Shown: one piece after another, positions 41,771 to 50,340 of the stretch
How positions within the stretch are numbered: the first letter of the stretch is position 1
Layout of the letters: every line of letters starts with the position of its first letter
NCBI RefSeq assembly: GCF_014650575.1
Contig: NZ_BMVF01000009.1
Coordinates: forward strand, 124,001-188,000
Source: Streptomyces naganishii JCM 4654
GTDB lineage: Bacteria > Actinomycetota > Actinomycetes > Streptomycetales > Streptomycetaceae
Length of the DNA: 64,000 bases
Direction of reading: 5' to 3'
Translations under genes and position numbers: made by a program
Notes under the pieces: model-generated
Told to the model about the DNA's origin: nothing
Seen by the model: only the letters and a program-made list of their open reading frames with translations
The model's database searches: none

Positions 41771-44101
41771 TCACGGGGCGAGGGAGAAGTAGTTCTCCTC
41801 TTCCTGGGTGAAGTGCAGGCGCAGGACGGTGTTGAGGCCGTAGAGGCAGGACCGTAGGTCGTCGAGTTGTTCCGGGGTCAGGCCGCTGTTGACGTGGGCC
41901 AGTTGCAGGTGGGTGGCGATGCGGCGGGAGAGGCGCTCGATCTCGGTGTGGGCGCGGCTCATGGTGGCGGTGGCCTCGGGGCCGCCGAGGGTGGGTGCGA
42001 GCGCGGGGTAGAGCTGGTGCTCTTCGGCGTATTCGTGGGGCAGCAGCCGTTCGGTGAGCAGCCGGTGGGCCTCCTCGACGGCCGTGAGGGCCTTGGGGCC
42101 GGGAGAGTCGGAGAGGCGGTCGGCGGCGTCGCGTACGGATTCGAGGACGTCCTGGAGGTCCTCGTGTTCGGCGGCGAAGCGGTGGATGAGCGCTTCGGCG
42201 GTGGGGGTGAGGGCGGGTCGCGCGTTCTGGTCGGTGCGCAGCGCGCGCAGGGCGTTGAGGATGACGGCGATGTCGATGCCCTCCTGGAGCAGGGCGCCGG
42301 CGGCGGGCGGGAGGAATCCGACGGCGGCCGCGGCCATGGCGGCCAGGGACATCAGCATGCCGCCGAGGGCGCTCTGCACGGCGATGCGGCGGGCGCGCTG
42401 GGCGATGGTGACGGCGTCGGCGAGGCGGTCGACGCGGTCGGTGGTCAGGACGATGTCGGCGGCTTCGGAGGAGGCGGTGGAGCCGCGGGCGCCCATGGCT
42501 ACGCCGATGTCGGCGGCGGCCAGGGCGGGGGCGTCGTTGACGCCGTCGCCGACCATCACGGTGACGGCGCGTTCGCGTTCGGCGCGTACGGCGGCGACCT
42601 TGTCGGCCGGGGTGAGTTCGGCGCGTACGTCGTCCAGGCCGAGGACGGCGGCGACCTCACGGGCGGGGGCGGACCGGTCGCCGGTGAGCATCAGCAGCCG
42701 TTCGATGCCCGCCGCCCGCAGGTGGCGCAGGGTGCGCGGGGCGTCGTGCCGCAGGGGGTCGCGGAGCAGGACGGCGCCGGTCAGGTGTCCGTCGACGGTG
42801 AGCCAGGCGACGGCCGCGCCGTCGAGGAGGGCGCGGTTGTCGACCGCCTTCGCCCAGCCCGGGCGGTCGCCGGTGGCGCCGATGCGGCCGACGGACACCC
42901 GATGCCCGTCCACGGTGCCGGTGGCGCCCCGGCCGGGCTCCTCGGTGACGTCCGCCGGGACCGACAGCTCCAGCTTGCGTTCGCGGGCGGTGTCGACGAT
43001 GGCCTGGGCCAGGACGTGCGGCGAGTACTGGTCGAGGGAGGCCCCCAGACGGAGGACCTCGGTGGGTTTCGCTTCGGGACCGGCGATCACGTCGAGGACG
43101 CGGGGGCGGCCGCGGGTGAGGGTGCCGGTCTTGTCCAGCAGCAGCGTGCGGGCCCGGCCGAGGTTCTCCAGCGCGCCGCCGTCGCGGATGACGACGCCGA
43201 GCCGGGAGGCGCGGGACAGGCCGGAGACGATGGCGACCGGGGCGGCCAGCAACAGCGGGCAGGGCGTGGCGACCACCAGGACCGCGACCGCGCGCACCGC
43301 GGAGCCGCTGATCAGCCAGGCCAGCCCCGCCACCAGGAGGGACAGGGGCAGGAACCAGGCGGCGTAGCGGTCGGCCAGCCGTACGACGGGCGCGGACTCG
43401 GCGCCGGCCTGCTGGGCCAGCCGCACGATCCGCGCGTAGGTGCTGTCCTCCGCGGTGGCGGTGGAGCGCAGCTCGAAGGCGCCACCGGCGTTGACCACTC
43501 CGCTGCGCACCGTCTCGTCCCGCACCCGCTCGACCTGGAGGGGTTCACCGGTGAGCACCGACTCGTCGAGAACGGCGGCGACGCTCGCCACGCGGCCGTC
43601 GACGGGAACCACCTCTCCGGGGCCGACGACGAGCAGGTCGCCGACAGCGACCTCGGCCAGCGGCACCGTGGCCACCCCCGCGTCGGTGCGGCGGCGCGCG
43701 GAACGCGGCGCGTGCTCCAGCAGGGCGCGCAGGTCGTGTGAGGCACGCCGCTGGGCCGCGGCCTCCAGGGTGCGGCCGGAGGCCAGCATCAACGCGATCA
43801 GGGCGCCGGCCAGGTACTCGCGCACCGCCAGGGTGCCGCCGAGCGCGAGGACGGCGATCAGGTCCACACCCGCGTGCCCGTGCCGCAGCGCGGTGAGCAC
43901 CCATCCCACCGCGGGAACGACGGCGGCCAGGGTCCCCAGCCCCCAGAACAGGTCGGCGAGGCCGCCGGCACCGGCCAGCCAGGCGACGCCGCCGGCGGTC
44001 AGGGCCGCCGCCGTGACGGCCAGCAGGATCGGTTCGAGACGTGCGGACACGACTGCTGCCATCAGACGGCGCAGCCATGCCGGGAGGGGGCGATGACTCA
44101 T
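41771..44101 (-). CDS. P-type heavy-metal ATPase fused to a hemerythrin-like domain
   Basis: A 776-residue two-part protein. Residues 1 to about 620 form a P1B-like ATPase without cytosolic metal-binding domain: the sixth-helix motif is TPCPL (about 278), phosphorylation site DKTGT (about 322) and hinge GDGVNDAPAL (about 518). The expected HP motif in the nucleotide domain is replaced by SPHVLAQ. Residues from about 635 to the end form a helical bundle with histidine and glutamate pairs (HRFAAEHEDLQD, HEYAEEHQLYPAL, SRAHTEIERL, HFTQEEENYF), as in HHE hemerythrins that bind oxygen, iron or nitric oxide. It may couple metal export to redox or oxygen state. ATG at 44101; the gene stands alone. 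Confidence 0.88.
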   Translation of the reverse strand: MSHRPLPAWLRRLMAAVVSARLEPILLAVTAAALTAGGVAWLAGAGGLADLFWGLGTLAAVVPAVGWVLTALRHGHAGVDLIAVLALGGTLAVREYLAGALIALMLASGRTLEAAAQRRASHDLRALLEHAPRSARRRTDAGVATVPLAEVAVGDLLVVGPGEVVPVDGRVASVAAVLDESVLTGEPLQVERVRDETVRSGVVNAGGAFELRSTATAEDSTYARIVRLAQQAGAESAPVVRLADRYAAWFLPLSLLVAGLAWLISGSAVRAVAVLVVATPCPLLLAAPVAIVSGLSRASRLGVVIRDGGALENLGRARTLLLDKTGTLTRGRPRVLDVIAGPEAKPTEVLRLGASLDQYSPHVLAQAIVDTARERKLELSVPADVTEEPGRGATGTVDGHRVSVGRIGATGDRPGWAKAVDNRALLDGAAVAWLTVDGHLTGAVLLRDPLRHDAPRTLRHLRAAGIERLLMLTGDRSAPAREVAAVLGLDDVRAELTPADKVAAVRAERERAVTVMVGDGVNDAPALAAADIGVAMGARGSTASSEAADIVLTTDRVDRLADAVTIAQRARRIAVQSALGGMLMSLAAMAAAAVGFLPPAAGALLQEGIDIAVILNALRALRTDQNARPALTPTAEALIHRFAAEHEDLQDVLESVRDAADRLSDSPGPKALTAVEEAHRLLTERLLPHEYAEEHQLYPALAPTLGGPEATATMSRAHTEIERLSRRIATHLQLAHVNSGLTPEQLDDLRSCLYGLNTVLRLHFTQEEENYFSLAP

Positions 44102-44203
44102 GGCGTACCTCGGTCTGTTCGGCGCGGTGACCGTGGGGTCGGCGACCTCCGGGTCGGTCCCTGTCCATCACATCGCGCACAGGGTCTCGGCGGCAGGGGA
44201 CGT

Positions 44204-44224
44204 CCGGCCCTGCTTCAGGGCCGG
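44204..44224. terminator. Hairpin terminator of the electron-transfer operon
   Basis: CCGGCCCT-N5-AGGGCCGG is a perfect 8-bp inverted repeat lying about 30 bp beyond the stop of the ferredoxin gene on the minus strand. It probably ends the five-gene operon. Confidence 0.6.
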
Positions 44225-44252
44225 CCAGCCGGTACACGCGTGTGCCGGTCGG

Positions 44253-44465
44253 TCATGGCCGGCCCCGGTCGCTGTGCAGGGCCAGGCGGGGGCAGGCGGC
44301 GACGGCTCGGCGGGCGTGGGTGCGCAGCCGGTCGGGGACGGTCCGGTCCTTGAGGACGGGGTAACCCCATTCGTCGAGGGCGATCAGTTCCGGGAGGAGT
44401 TCGGCGCACAGGCCCTGGCCGGTGCACGTGATGCGGTCGATGCGCAGGGTTCGGGGGCGGCTCAT
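44253..44465 (-). CDS. Small ferredoxin ([3Fe-4S]-type cysteine pattern)
   Basis: A 70-residue ferredoxin. Only three cysteines sit in cluster position: CTGQGLC (C-x5-C) and the C-terminal AACP, a pattern typical of [3Fe-4S] ferredoxins that serve P450s and similar enzymes. The ATG at 44465 overlaps the NuoF-like stop by ATGA and follows GGAGAG; an ATG two codons upstream is less likely. As last gene of the operon it could pass electrons between the NuoF-like protein and the membrane cytochrome. Confidence 0.82.
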   Translation of the reverse strand: MSRPRTLRIDRITCTGQGLCAELLPELIALDEWGYPVLKDRTVPDRLRTHARRAVAACPRLALHSDRGRP

Positions 44466-45796
44466 CGCCATCTCTCCGGGGGTGTCGCGGGCGGTACGGG
44501 GATCCGGGGCGGCTGGTGGGCGGCGGGACAGGCACCGCGGGTGAGGTGGTGGCCGACGTCGTCCGGGAAGGTGTGCAGTGCGGAGGCGACGAGGCGGGCG
44601 GCACCGTCCGGATGGCGGCAGGCGCCGCGGTCGGCCAGCAGGCCGGTGCGACGGCGCAGGCGGGACAGCAGGCCCGGGTCGGCCCGCCCGGCGGCCAGGG
44701 CGGCGAAGTCGTCGGCGACGGCGGGCAGCCCGAGGTGGCACGGGCCGCACTGGCGGGCGCTGTGGGCGGCCAGGTAGGCCAGCATCCGCGCGGTCTCGGT
44801 CAGTCCGCAGACCGGGCCGGCGACCGCGATCAGGACGCCCGCGCCGGGTGCGGCACCCAGCGGAGCAAGGTCGCGCCGGGTGAGGGGCGTGTCCTGATGT
44901 GCCGCGGGGAGCCAGGTGCCCGCGAAACCACCGAGCAGGAGCGCCCGCAGGGGTTGGGCGGGTCCTTGGGCGTGGTCGAGGACCGTGGCGAGCGGGGTGC
45001 CGAGCGCGACCTCCAGGACACCCGGGGCGGCGACCGCGCCGGAGACGGTGACGAGCGTGGTGCCGGGCTCGTCCGGGGTTCCCTCCCGGCGGAACCAGTC
45101 GGGTCCGTGGCGGGCGATGAGAGCGAGGTGGGCGAGGGTCTCGGCGTTGTTCACGAGCGTGGGACGCCGGCCGACGCCGCGTTCGTGGGTGCGCGGCGGG
45201 CTGCCCTGCGGCCGGGCCGGGCCTCCGTTGAGCCAGCGCACCAAAGAGGTCGACTCGCTGGAGACGTAGGCGTGCGGAAGGGCGTGCAGCCGCAGCCGCA
45301 CCCGGTCCACGCGGGCGCGCCGGCGCTCGTCGAGAGCCGCGCTCAGCCGCCGGTACTGGGCGGAGCGATCACGGGGCAGGCACACGTGGACGGTGTCCGC
45401 GCCGACCGCGGCCGCGGCCAGCACCGCACCGTCGAGCACGAGGTGGGGTGCCACATGGAGCAGGAACTGGTCCTTGCGGCTGGCCGGTTCGCTCTCCATG
45501 GCATTGACGACGACCACGGCTCGGCCCCGGCGTTCCGCCACGGCGCGCAGCTTGCGGGCCGTGGGAAAGCCCGCGCCGCCGCGCCCGCTGAGCCCGGCCG
45601 CCTCGACCGCCTCCACCAGCGGCATCGACCCGCGGCCGCCCACAGCGGCGGCGACGGGCGGCGGCCCGTGGCGCCCCAGGTGGTCGGCCAGGGCGGCCGG
45701 CCGCCCGGTGGCGTACCAGTCCGCCAGGAGCCGGGGCGCACCCGGAGCGGCAGCGAGGTGGCGGGTGGTGAGTCGTGCGGTGGCTGAGGAGTTCAC
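44462..45796 (-). CDS. NuoF-like flavoprotein (SLBB/RnfC-type)
   Basis: A 444-residue homologue of the NADH-binding subunit of complex I. The FMN-binding GRGGAGFPTARKL and ESEPASRKD motifs are present, then an SLBB-like part and an iron-sulfur region. In that region only SARQCGPCHLG and a later GACRHPDG supply cysteines: the usual C-x2-C-x2-C plus C set is reduced by one, so the cluster or its ligation may differ. The GTG at 45796 overlaps the stop of the cytochrome gene. It probably accepts electrons from NAD(P)H. Confidence 0.85.
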   Translation of the reverse strand: MNSSATARLTTRHLAAAPGAPRLLADWYATGRPAALADHLGRHGPPPVAAAVGGRGSMPLVEAVEAAGLSGRGGAGFPTARKLRAVAERRGRAVVVVNAMESEPASRKDQFLLHVAPHLVLDGAVLAAAAVGADTVHVCLPRDRSAQYRRLSAALDERRRARVDRVRLRLHALPHAYVSSESTSLVRWLNGGPARPQGSPPRTHERGVGRRPTLVNNAETLAHLALIARHGPDWFRREGTPDEPGTTLVTVSGAVAAPGVLEVALGTPLATVLDHAQGPAQPLRALLLGGFAGTWLPAAHQDTPLTRRDLAPLGAAPGAGVLIAVAGPVCGLTETARMLAYLAAHSARQCGPCHLGLPAVADDFAALAAGRADPGLLSRLRRRTGLLADRGACRHPDGAARLVASALHTFPDDVGHHLTRGACPAAHQPPRIPVPPATPPERWR

Positions 45797-46479
45797 CGTC
45801 CACCTCCGAGGAGGACCGTGGTAGCGGCCGCGCGCTGGGCCCAGCCCGGCTGCAGCGGCCCGGTGGCGAGGAACGCGCCGAGCACGACCGGTACGGCGGT
45901 CGCGGCCACGGCGGCCACCAGGCGCCCGGGGACGCGGCCCGGGCCGGCCTTGGCCAGCCGCCACCACACGGCGGCGACCACCGCGCCGAGGCATCCGGCG
46001 TAGAGCCACAGCTGGAGGGGCAGCCGGGTGTCGGTACCGGTGCCGGCGCTGTGGAAGAGGGCCAGCGGCCAGGCCGCGTACGCCAGCCAGTGCACGGCCT
46101 TCCAGCGGCGCACGCCCAGGCGCCGTCGCAGGGCGCTGGTGACGAGGACGGCGAGGAGCAGGTCGAGTGCGGCCGTGCCCAGCCCGAGCCAGAGCGGGCG
46201 GTACGACGCACCGAACGGCACCACGGCCACGGCCCATCCCAGGTGGACGAACGGGTCGAGCACCGCGGTGACGACGTGCACGGCGAGGAACACCAGGGTG
46301 AGCAGGGACAGGTTGCGGTGCAGCAGGCCGATCTCGAACCGGCCGACGCCGCGTGGAACGGCGCGCCCGCCGGAGGCGATGCCGAGCGCCACGGTGGCGG
46401 TGAGCAGGATCAGGGTGAGGGTGCCGCCGGCGCGGCTGGCGTACCACAGGGGGCCGCCGGTCAGGGCCAGGAGCGTCAT
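45793..46479 (-). CDS. Ferric-reductase-like transmembrane cytochrome
   Basis: A 228-residue membrane protein of the ferric reductase-like/cytochrome b fold with six or seven helices. Two pairs of histidines spaced 13-14 residues apart (His54 and His68 in LLHRNLSLLTLVFLAVH; His130 and His143 in VHWLAYAAWPLALFH) would bind two hemes that span the membrane. There is no flavin or NADPH domain, so it must take electrons from a partner. The ATG at 46479 overlaps the apbE stop. Confidence 0.85.
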   Translation of the reverse strand: MTLLALTGGPLWYASRAGGTLTLILLTATVALGIASGGRAVPRGVGRFEIGLLHRNLSLLTLVFLAVHVVTAVLDPFVHLGWAVAVVPFGASYRPLWLGLGTAALDLLLAVLVTSALRRRLGVRRWKAVHWLAYAAWPLALFHSAGTGTDTRLPLQLWLYAGCLGAVVAAVWWRLAKAGPGRVPGRLVAAVAATAVPVVLGAFLATGPLQPGWAQRAAATTVLLGGGR

Positions 46480-47450
46480 CGGGAACCTCCGGCGGGCTGG
46501 GGGGAGGGCGCGGGCAGGTCGGGCGGCCAGCCGCCGAGGCGCACGACGCGGCCGTCGAGGCCGACCAGGCGCGCGGGCAGGTTCGCGGAGCGCAGCCAGT
46601 CGACGGCCCGTTCGCCCAGCACGATCGCCGCGGTGCTGGCGGTGTTCGCGTCCACGCACGTGGCGGCGGTGACGGTGGCGGTGCGCCAGACGGGGGAGGC
46701 CGGTTCTCCGGTCGAGGGGTCGACGATGTGGTGCAGGGTGCGTCCGGCGCGCCGCCAGGTGCGCACGCGGATGCCGGAGGTCGCCAGCGCGCCGCCGCTG
46801 AGGGCGACGGCGGGGCCGTGGTCCGTGGCGGGCCGGGCGTGGTCGTCGGCCAGGGCGACGCGCCAGCCGCCTTCGGGCGCCGGTCCGGCCGTCGCGAGGT
46901 CGCCGCCGAGGCTGACCAGGACGCCGCAGCCGGTGGCCGCGGCGGCGTCGCGGCCGGCGCGGTCGGCGGCGAGGGCCTTGGCGGTCGCGCCCAGGTCGAG
47001 GTGGACGGACGGGGGCAGGCGCAGCCGCCGGGTGTGGGGGTCGTAGGCGATGCGGCGCCATCCGGGGGCGGGCCGGGGCGCCGGCAGCGGGCGGACGTCG
47101 TCGGGGCGCAGTGAGACGAAGGTGCGGTCGTAGCCGAGCGCGCGCATCGCGCGGCCGACGGTGGGGTCCACCGCGCCGTCGGTGAGCCGTGCGGCCCGCA
47201 GCGCGGCATGGAGGGCCTCGGCGAAGCCCTCGCTGACCGTCGTCGGGGTGCCTGCGCCGAGGTTGATCCGGGTCAGTTCGGAGTCGGCGCGGAAACGGCT
47301 GCAGGTGCGGTCTACGGCAGCCAGTTCGGCGCGCAGGATCACTTCCGCGGCCGGCAGGGCGCGTGGCTCGGTGACGAGCAGTTCGGCCGTGGTGCCGAGG
47401 GCCGGGAAGCTGACCTTGGCGAGGGCCGGCTCCGGGGCGCGCGTGGTCAT
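46476..47450 (-). CDS. apbE: FAD:protein FMN transferase
   Basis: A 324-residue ApbE enzyme that attaches FMN covalently to a threonine or serine of target proteins. Family motifs are DRTCSRFRADSELTRIN, VDPTVGRAMRALGYD, DLGATAKALAADRA, and HHIVDPSTGEPA. There is no signal peptide or lipobox. The ATG at 47450 overlaps the stop of the upstream small membrane protein by ATGA. No classical FMN-binding-domain substrate is encoded in the operon, but the preceding protein ends in a flavinylation-like TGAS. Confidence 0.92.
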   Translation of the reverse strand: MTTRAPEPALAKVSFPALGTTAELLVTEPRALPAAEVILRAELAAVDRTCSRFRADSELTRINLGAGTPTTVSEGFAEALHAALRAARLTDGAVDPTVGRAMRALGYDRTFVSLRPDDVRPLPAPRPAPGWRRIAYDPHTRRLRLPPSVHLDLGATAKALAADRAGRDAAAATGCGVLVSLGGDLATAGPAPEGGWRVALADDHARPATDHGPAVALSGGALATSGIRVRTWRRAGRTLHHIVDPSTGEPASPVWRTATVTAATCVDANTASTAAIVLGERAVDWLRSANLPARLVGLDGRVVRLGGWPPDLPAPSPQPAGGSR

Positions 47451-47812
47451 GACGCCCCCGTGGTGGTGTGCGGCTTCTGCTGGGTGGAGGTGGGCGGCTG
47501 GGCCGGGGCTTGCGGTGCGGGCCGTGTGGTCACGGCCGCTGCCTCGTCGTCGTCCGCGGCGCCCGCCTCGTCGTCCTCCCGGGCGGCGGACGACGTCGGC
47601 GGGCTCTGTCCGGGTGGGGGCGACGGCGCGGCGGAGGGCGAACTCCCGGGCACCAGGTGGGTGTAGAAGCCGCCGAGGGCCGCCGTCGCTGCCACGGCGG
47701 TGACGGCGAGCCACCGGGTGAGGCGGCGGGCGCGCCGCAGCCCGCGCTCGCGTGCGCGGGGTGAACCGGCCGGGGGGAGGGTCTGGTCGAAGTCGTCGGG
47801 TGAAGGTGCCAT
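47447..47812 (-). CDS. Small membrane-anchored protein ending in a flavinylation-like motif
   Basis: A 121-residue protein with a short charged N-terminus, one transmembrane helix (LAVTAVAATAALGGFYTHL, about residues 34-52) and a long Pro/Ala/Ser-rich extracellular tail. The last residues are HTTTGAS directly before the stop; ApbE targets carry a D-x-x-(S/T)-G-A-(T/S) type motif, so all but the first aspartate match. The gene is the first of the operon and overlaps apbE. AGGAG precedes the ATG at 47812. It may serve as a tethered flavin carrier; no other known domain is present. Confidence 0.72.
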   Translation of the reverse strand: MAPSPDDFDQTLPPAGSPRARERGLRRARRLTRWLAVTAVAATAALGGFYTHLVPGSSPSAAPSPPPGQSPPTSSAAREDDEAGAADDDEAAAVTTRPAPQAPAQPPTSTQQKPHTTTGAS

Positions 47813-47958
47813 GGCGGCGGCTCCTGGTGTCGCGGCGGTCCGGATGGGCCGCGTGCACTCCCAGGCTGTGCCGACGGCAGCCAGGAACTCGCTCACGTAC
47901 TTCTCAGAACCGGTAAAGATCTTGGGCCGTCCTGTCGTCCCCGCCGCTGCGGCCGGAG

Positions 47959-49305
47959 TCAGGCCTCCGGCCGCAGCGGCAGTTCCAGTACGACGGTCAA
48001 CCCGCCGCCCGGGGTGTCCTCCAGCCGCGCCGTACCGCCGTTGGAGGTGACCAGCCGGTGCACGATGGCGAGCCCGAGGCCAGTGCCCTTGGCCTCGGGG
48101 TTGCCGAACCGGCGGAAGGCGACCGCCTTCGCCTCGGGGCTCATCCCGGGGCCGTCGTCCCGCACGCGCACGCGGACCAGTCCGCCCGTCGCCCGGTGGT
48201 CGAGCGTCACGTGACCGCCTTCGGGTACCGCGTCCACGGCGTTGGCGATCAGGTTGTCGAGGATCTGTTCCAGGTGGCCCGCGCCGAGCGCGGCGGACAG
48301 GGCCGGGCCGTCCGGGGCGGTCAGCCGTACGCCGCGTTCCTCGGCCACCGGCGACCAGGCGGCCACCCGCTCGGCCACCACCTCGTCGACCCGGACGGCC
48401 ACCGGCCGGGTCGTCACCTGCTCGGCGCGCGCCACCGCGAGCAGCCCGTCGACCAGCCGGGACAGCCGGGCGATCTCCTCCTCGGCGGAGGCCAGCTCCT
48501 CGGTGGTGTCGCCCCCCGCGCCGGCGGCGAGGACGTCGAGCCGCAGTCGCAGCGCCGCCAGCGGAGTGCGCAGCTGGTGGGAGACGTCGGCGAGCACGGC
48601 CCGGTGACCGTGCACCAGGGCCTCCATGCGGGCCGCCATGGTGTTGAAGGTGGCGGCCAGCCGGCGCACCTCCGACGGCCCGCCGCCGACGTCGGCCCGC
48701 TCGTCGAGCGCGCCCTCGCCCAGCCGCTGCGCGCTGGCGTCGAGTCTCGACAAGGGGCGGCTGACCCAGCGGGCGAGGCGGACGGACAGCAGCACGGAAG
48801 CGGCGAGCCCCGCCGAGGCGATCACGGCGGACCAGCCCCAGATGGCGGAGATCCGGGCGTCGAGCGGGGCCGCGGAGCGGGCCAGGACGACCGCGCCGGA
48901 GGGTGCGCGGATCTCACCGGCCGGCTCCGCCGTCAGGAGCCGGCCCTCGTTCTCCGGCGGCTCCGGTTCGTGTCCGGACAGGACCTTCTCCGCGAGCTCC
49001 TCGGCCTCCACTCCCCGGGCCGCCCCGCAGGGCGTACTGGCCACCAGCCGCGCCGAGGCGTCGTACACGGCGGCGCAGTCCCCCACGCGGGCCGCGGCGT
49101 CCAGCTCCTGGCGCATGACCGTGGCCGGCTTGTGGTCGGAGAGGTGTTCCTCGGCCACCGCGGCGATCACCCGGGTGGCCGCCCGCTGGCTGTCGCGGAA
49201 GGCCACACGCTCGCGGGCCGTCATCAACACCGCGAGCGGTACGACCGCCAGCACCAGCAGGACAGAGGTCAGGACCAGGAGCGTCCAGGTGATCCGGCGG
49301 GTCAC
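47959..49305 (-). CDS. Two-component sensor histidine kinase (EnvZ/PhoR-like)
   Basis: A 448-residue membrane kinase. Two transmembrane helices (about residues 7-27 and 155-175) flank an extracellular domain of about 120 residues with two cysteines (GDCAAVYD and TPCGA). After a HAMP domain come the H-box ADVSHQLRTPLAAL, N-box NLIANAVDAVPEGG, and glycine boxes RDDGPGM and GTGLGLAI. The GTG at 49305 overlaps the response regulator stop. It lies just upstream of the ApbE operon on the same strand, so it probably controls it. Confidence 0.9.
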   Translation of the reverse strand: MTRRITWTLLVLTSVLLVLAVVPLAVLMTARERVAFRDSQRAATRVIAAVAEEHLSDHKPATVMRQELDAAARVGDCAAVYDASARLVASTPCGAARGVEAEELAEKVLSGHEPEPPENEGRLLTAEPAGEIRAPSGAVVLARSAAPLDARISAIWGWSAVIASAGLAASVLLSVRLARWVSRPLSRLDASAQRLGEGALDERADVGGGPSEVRRLAATFNTMAARMEALVHGHRAVLADVSHQLRTPLAALRLRLDVLAAGAGGDTTEELASAEEEIARLSRLVDGLLAVARAEQVTTRPVAVRVDEVVAERVAAWSPVAEERGVRLTAPDGPALSAALGAGHLEQILDNLIANAVDAVPEGGHVTLDHRATGGLVRVRVRDDGPGMSPEAKAVAFRRFGNPEAKGTGLGLAIVHRLVTSNGGTARLEDTPGGGLTVVLELPLRPEA

Positions 49306-50006
49306 GACCGTTCCCGGGACTCCTGGACCGCCCCGAGCCGGAACCCGTGCCCGTAGACGGTCTCGATCAGCCCCGGCACGGCGAGCTTGCGGCGCAGCGC
49401 GGCGATGTGCACGTCGACCACCTTGGTCGGGCCGTACCAGTGGGCGTCCCACGCCCGGTCCAGGATCTGCTGCCGGCTCACCACCCGGCCGGGGTCGGCG
49501 GCCAGGCACTCCAGGATGGCGAACTCCTTCGGCGTGAGCGCGACCACGTGCCCGCCGACCGAGACCTGCCGGGTGCGAAGGTCGAGCGCCAGCGGGCCGT
49601 GGCGGAGGATCTCCGGTTCCGCCGGGCGCCGGCGGCGCAGTACGGCCCGGATCCGCGCGAGCAGTTCGGCCAGCCCGAACGGCTTGACCAGGTAGTCGTC
49701 GGCACCCTCGTCCAGCGCCACCACCCGGTCCGCCTCCTCGCCCCGTGCGGTGACGGCGATGATCACGGCGTCCGACCGCGCCCGCAGCCTCCGGCACACC
49801 TCGACACCGTCGATGTCGGGCAGCCCCAGATCGAGCAGCACGACATCGGCACTGGGCGCCGACAGCGCCGCCCGGCCGGTTCCGACGCCCTCCACCGCGT
49901 AGCCGGCCTGCCGGAGACCGCGCACCAGCGACTCCGCGATGCCGCGGTCGTCCTCCACGACCAGCACCCGTGTCTCCTCGGCCACACCCGCGACCTCGGC
50001 GCTCAT
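49302..50006 (-). CDS. OmpR-family response regulator
   Basis: A 234-residue response regulator. The receiver domain has VLVVEDDRGIAESL and the phosphoacceptor in VVLLDLGLPDIDG; the DNA-binding domain has the OmpR wing-helix pattern (LTPKEFAILECLAADPGRVVSR, then VVDVHIAALRRKL and ETVYGHGFRLG). The ATG at 50006 gives a standard N-terminus. It is coupled to the kinase by GTGA overlap. Both precede the electron-transfer operon with a 146-bp gap. Confidence 0.93.
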   Translation of the reverse strand: MSAEVAGVAEETRVLVVEDDRGIAESLVRGLRQAGYAVEGVGTGRAALSAPSADVVLLDLGLPDIDGVEVCRRLRARSDAVIIAVTARGEEADRVVALDEGADDYLVKPFGLAELLARIRAVLRRRRPAEPEILRHGPLALDLRTRQVSVGGHVVALTPKEFAILECLAADPGRVVSRQQILDRAWDAHWYGPTKVVDVHIAALRRKLAVPGLIETVYGHGFRLGAVQESRERS

Positions 50007-50224
50007 GCCTGCCACCCGCCTCCCTGGCGGTGAGATCAGCCGTCCGTACGCGACACCCAGCCTGCTCCTCCCCCCGGGTGCGACGGCAGGGCCGTTCGTC
50101 CCTGGACCGCGCTGTTCGGACCGCCTCGCTTCGCCGTCCCGGCACACGGTCGCTCACGAGGCAGCAGGGCGACGCGGGCCCCGGGCCGACCGGGCGCGGG
50201 TCCCGGCCGGCCGGGCGTTCTCGC

Positions 50225-50340
50225 GGGCAGGCCCGTACCGGGGGCGGCCCAGGGGCGGCGCTCGGGCAGGCCCGTACGGGGGGCGGGCCAGTGGTGGCGC
50301 TCGGGCAGGCCCCTACGGGGGCGGCCCAGGGGTGGCGCTC
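50225..50340. repeat. Three 39-bp tandem repeats
   Basis: Three near-identical copies run at 50225-50263, 50264-50302 and 50303-50340 (the last is 38 bp). Each begins GGGCAGGCCC and ends GGCGCTC. The third runs into the stop codon of the rubrerythrin-like gene. They lie in the 332-bp gap upstream of the response regulator start, which otherwise holds GC-rich sequence without a recognised feature. Confidence 0.85.

Noticed and set aside
44140..44165. GGGTCGGTCCC as a DevR-type box before the ATPase-hemerythrin gene
   Set aside because: The dyad is 11 bp, too short for the 14-bp GGGNCNWWNGNCCC pattern.
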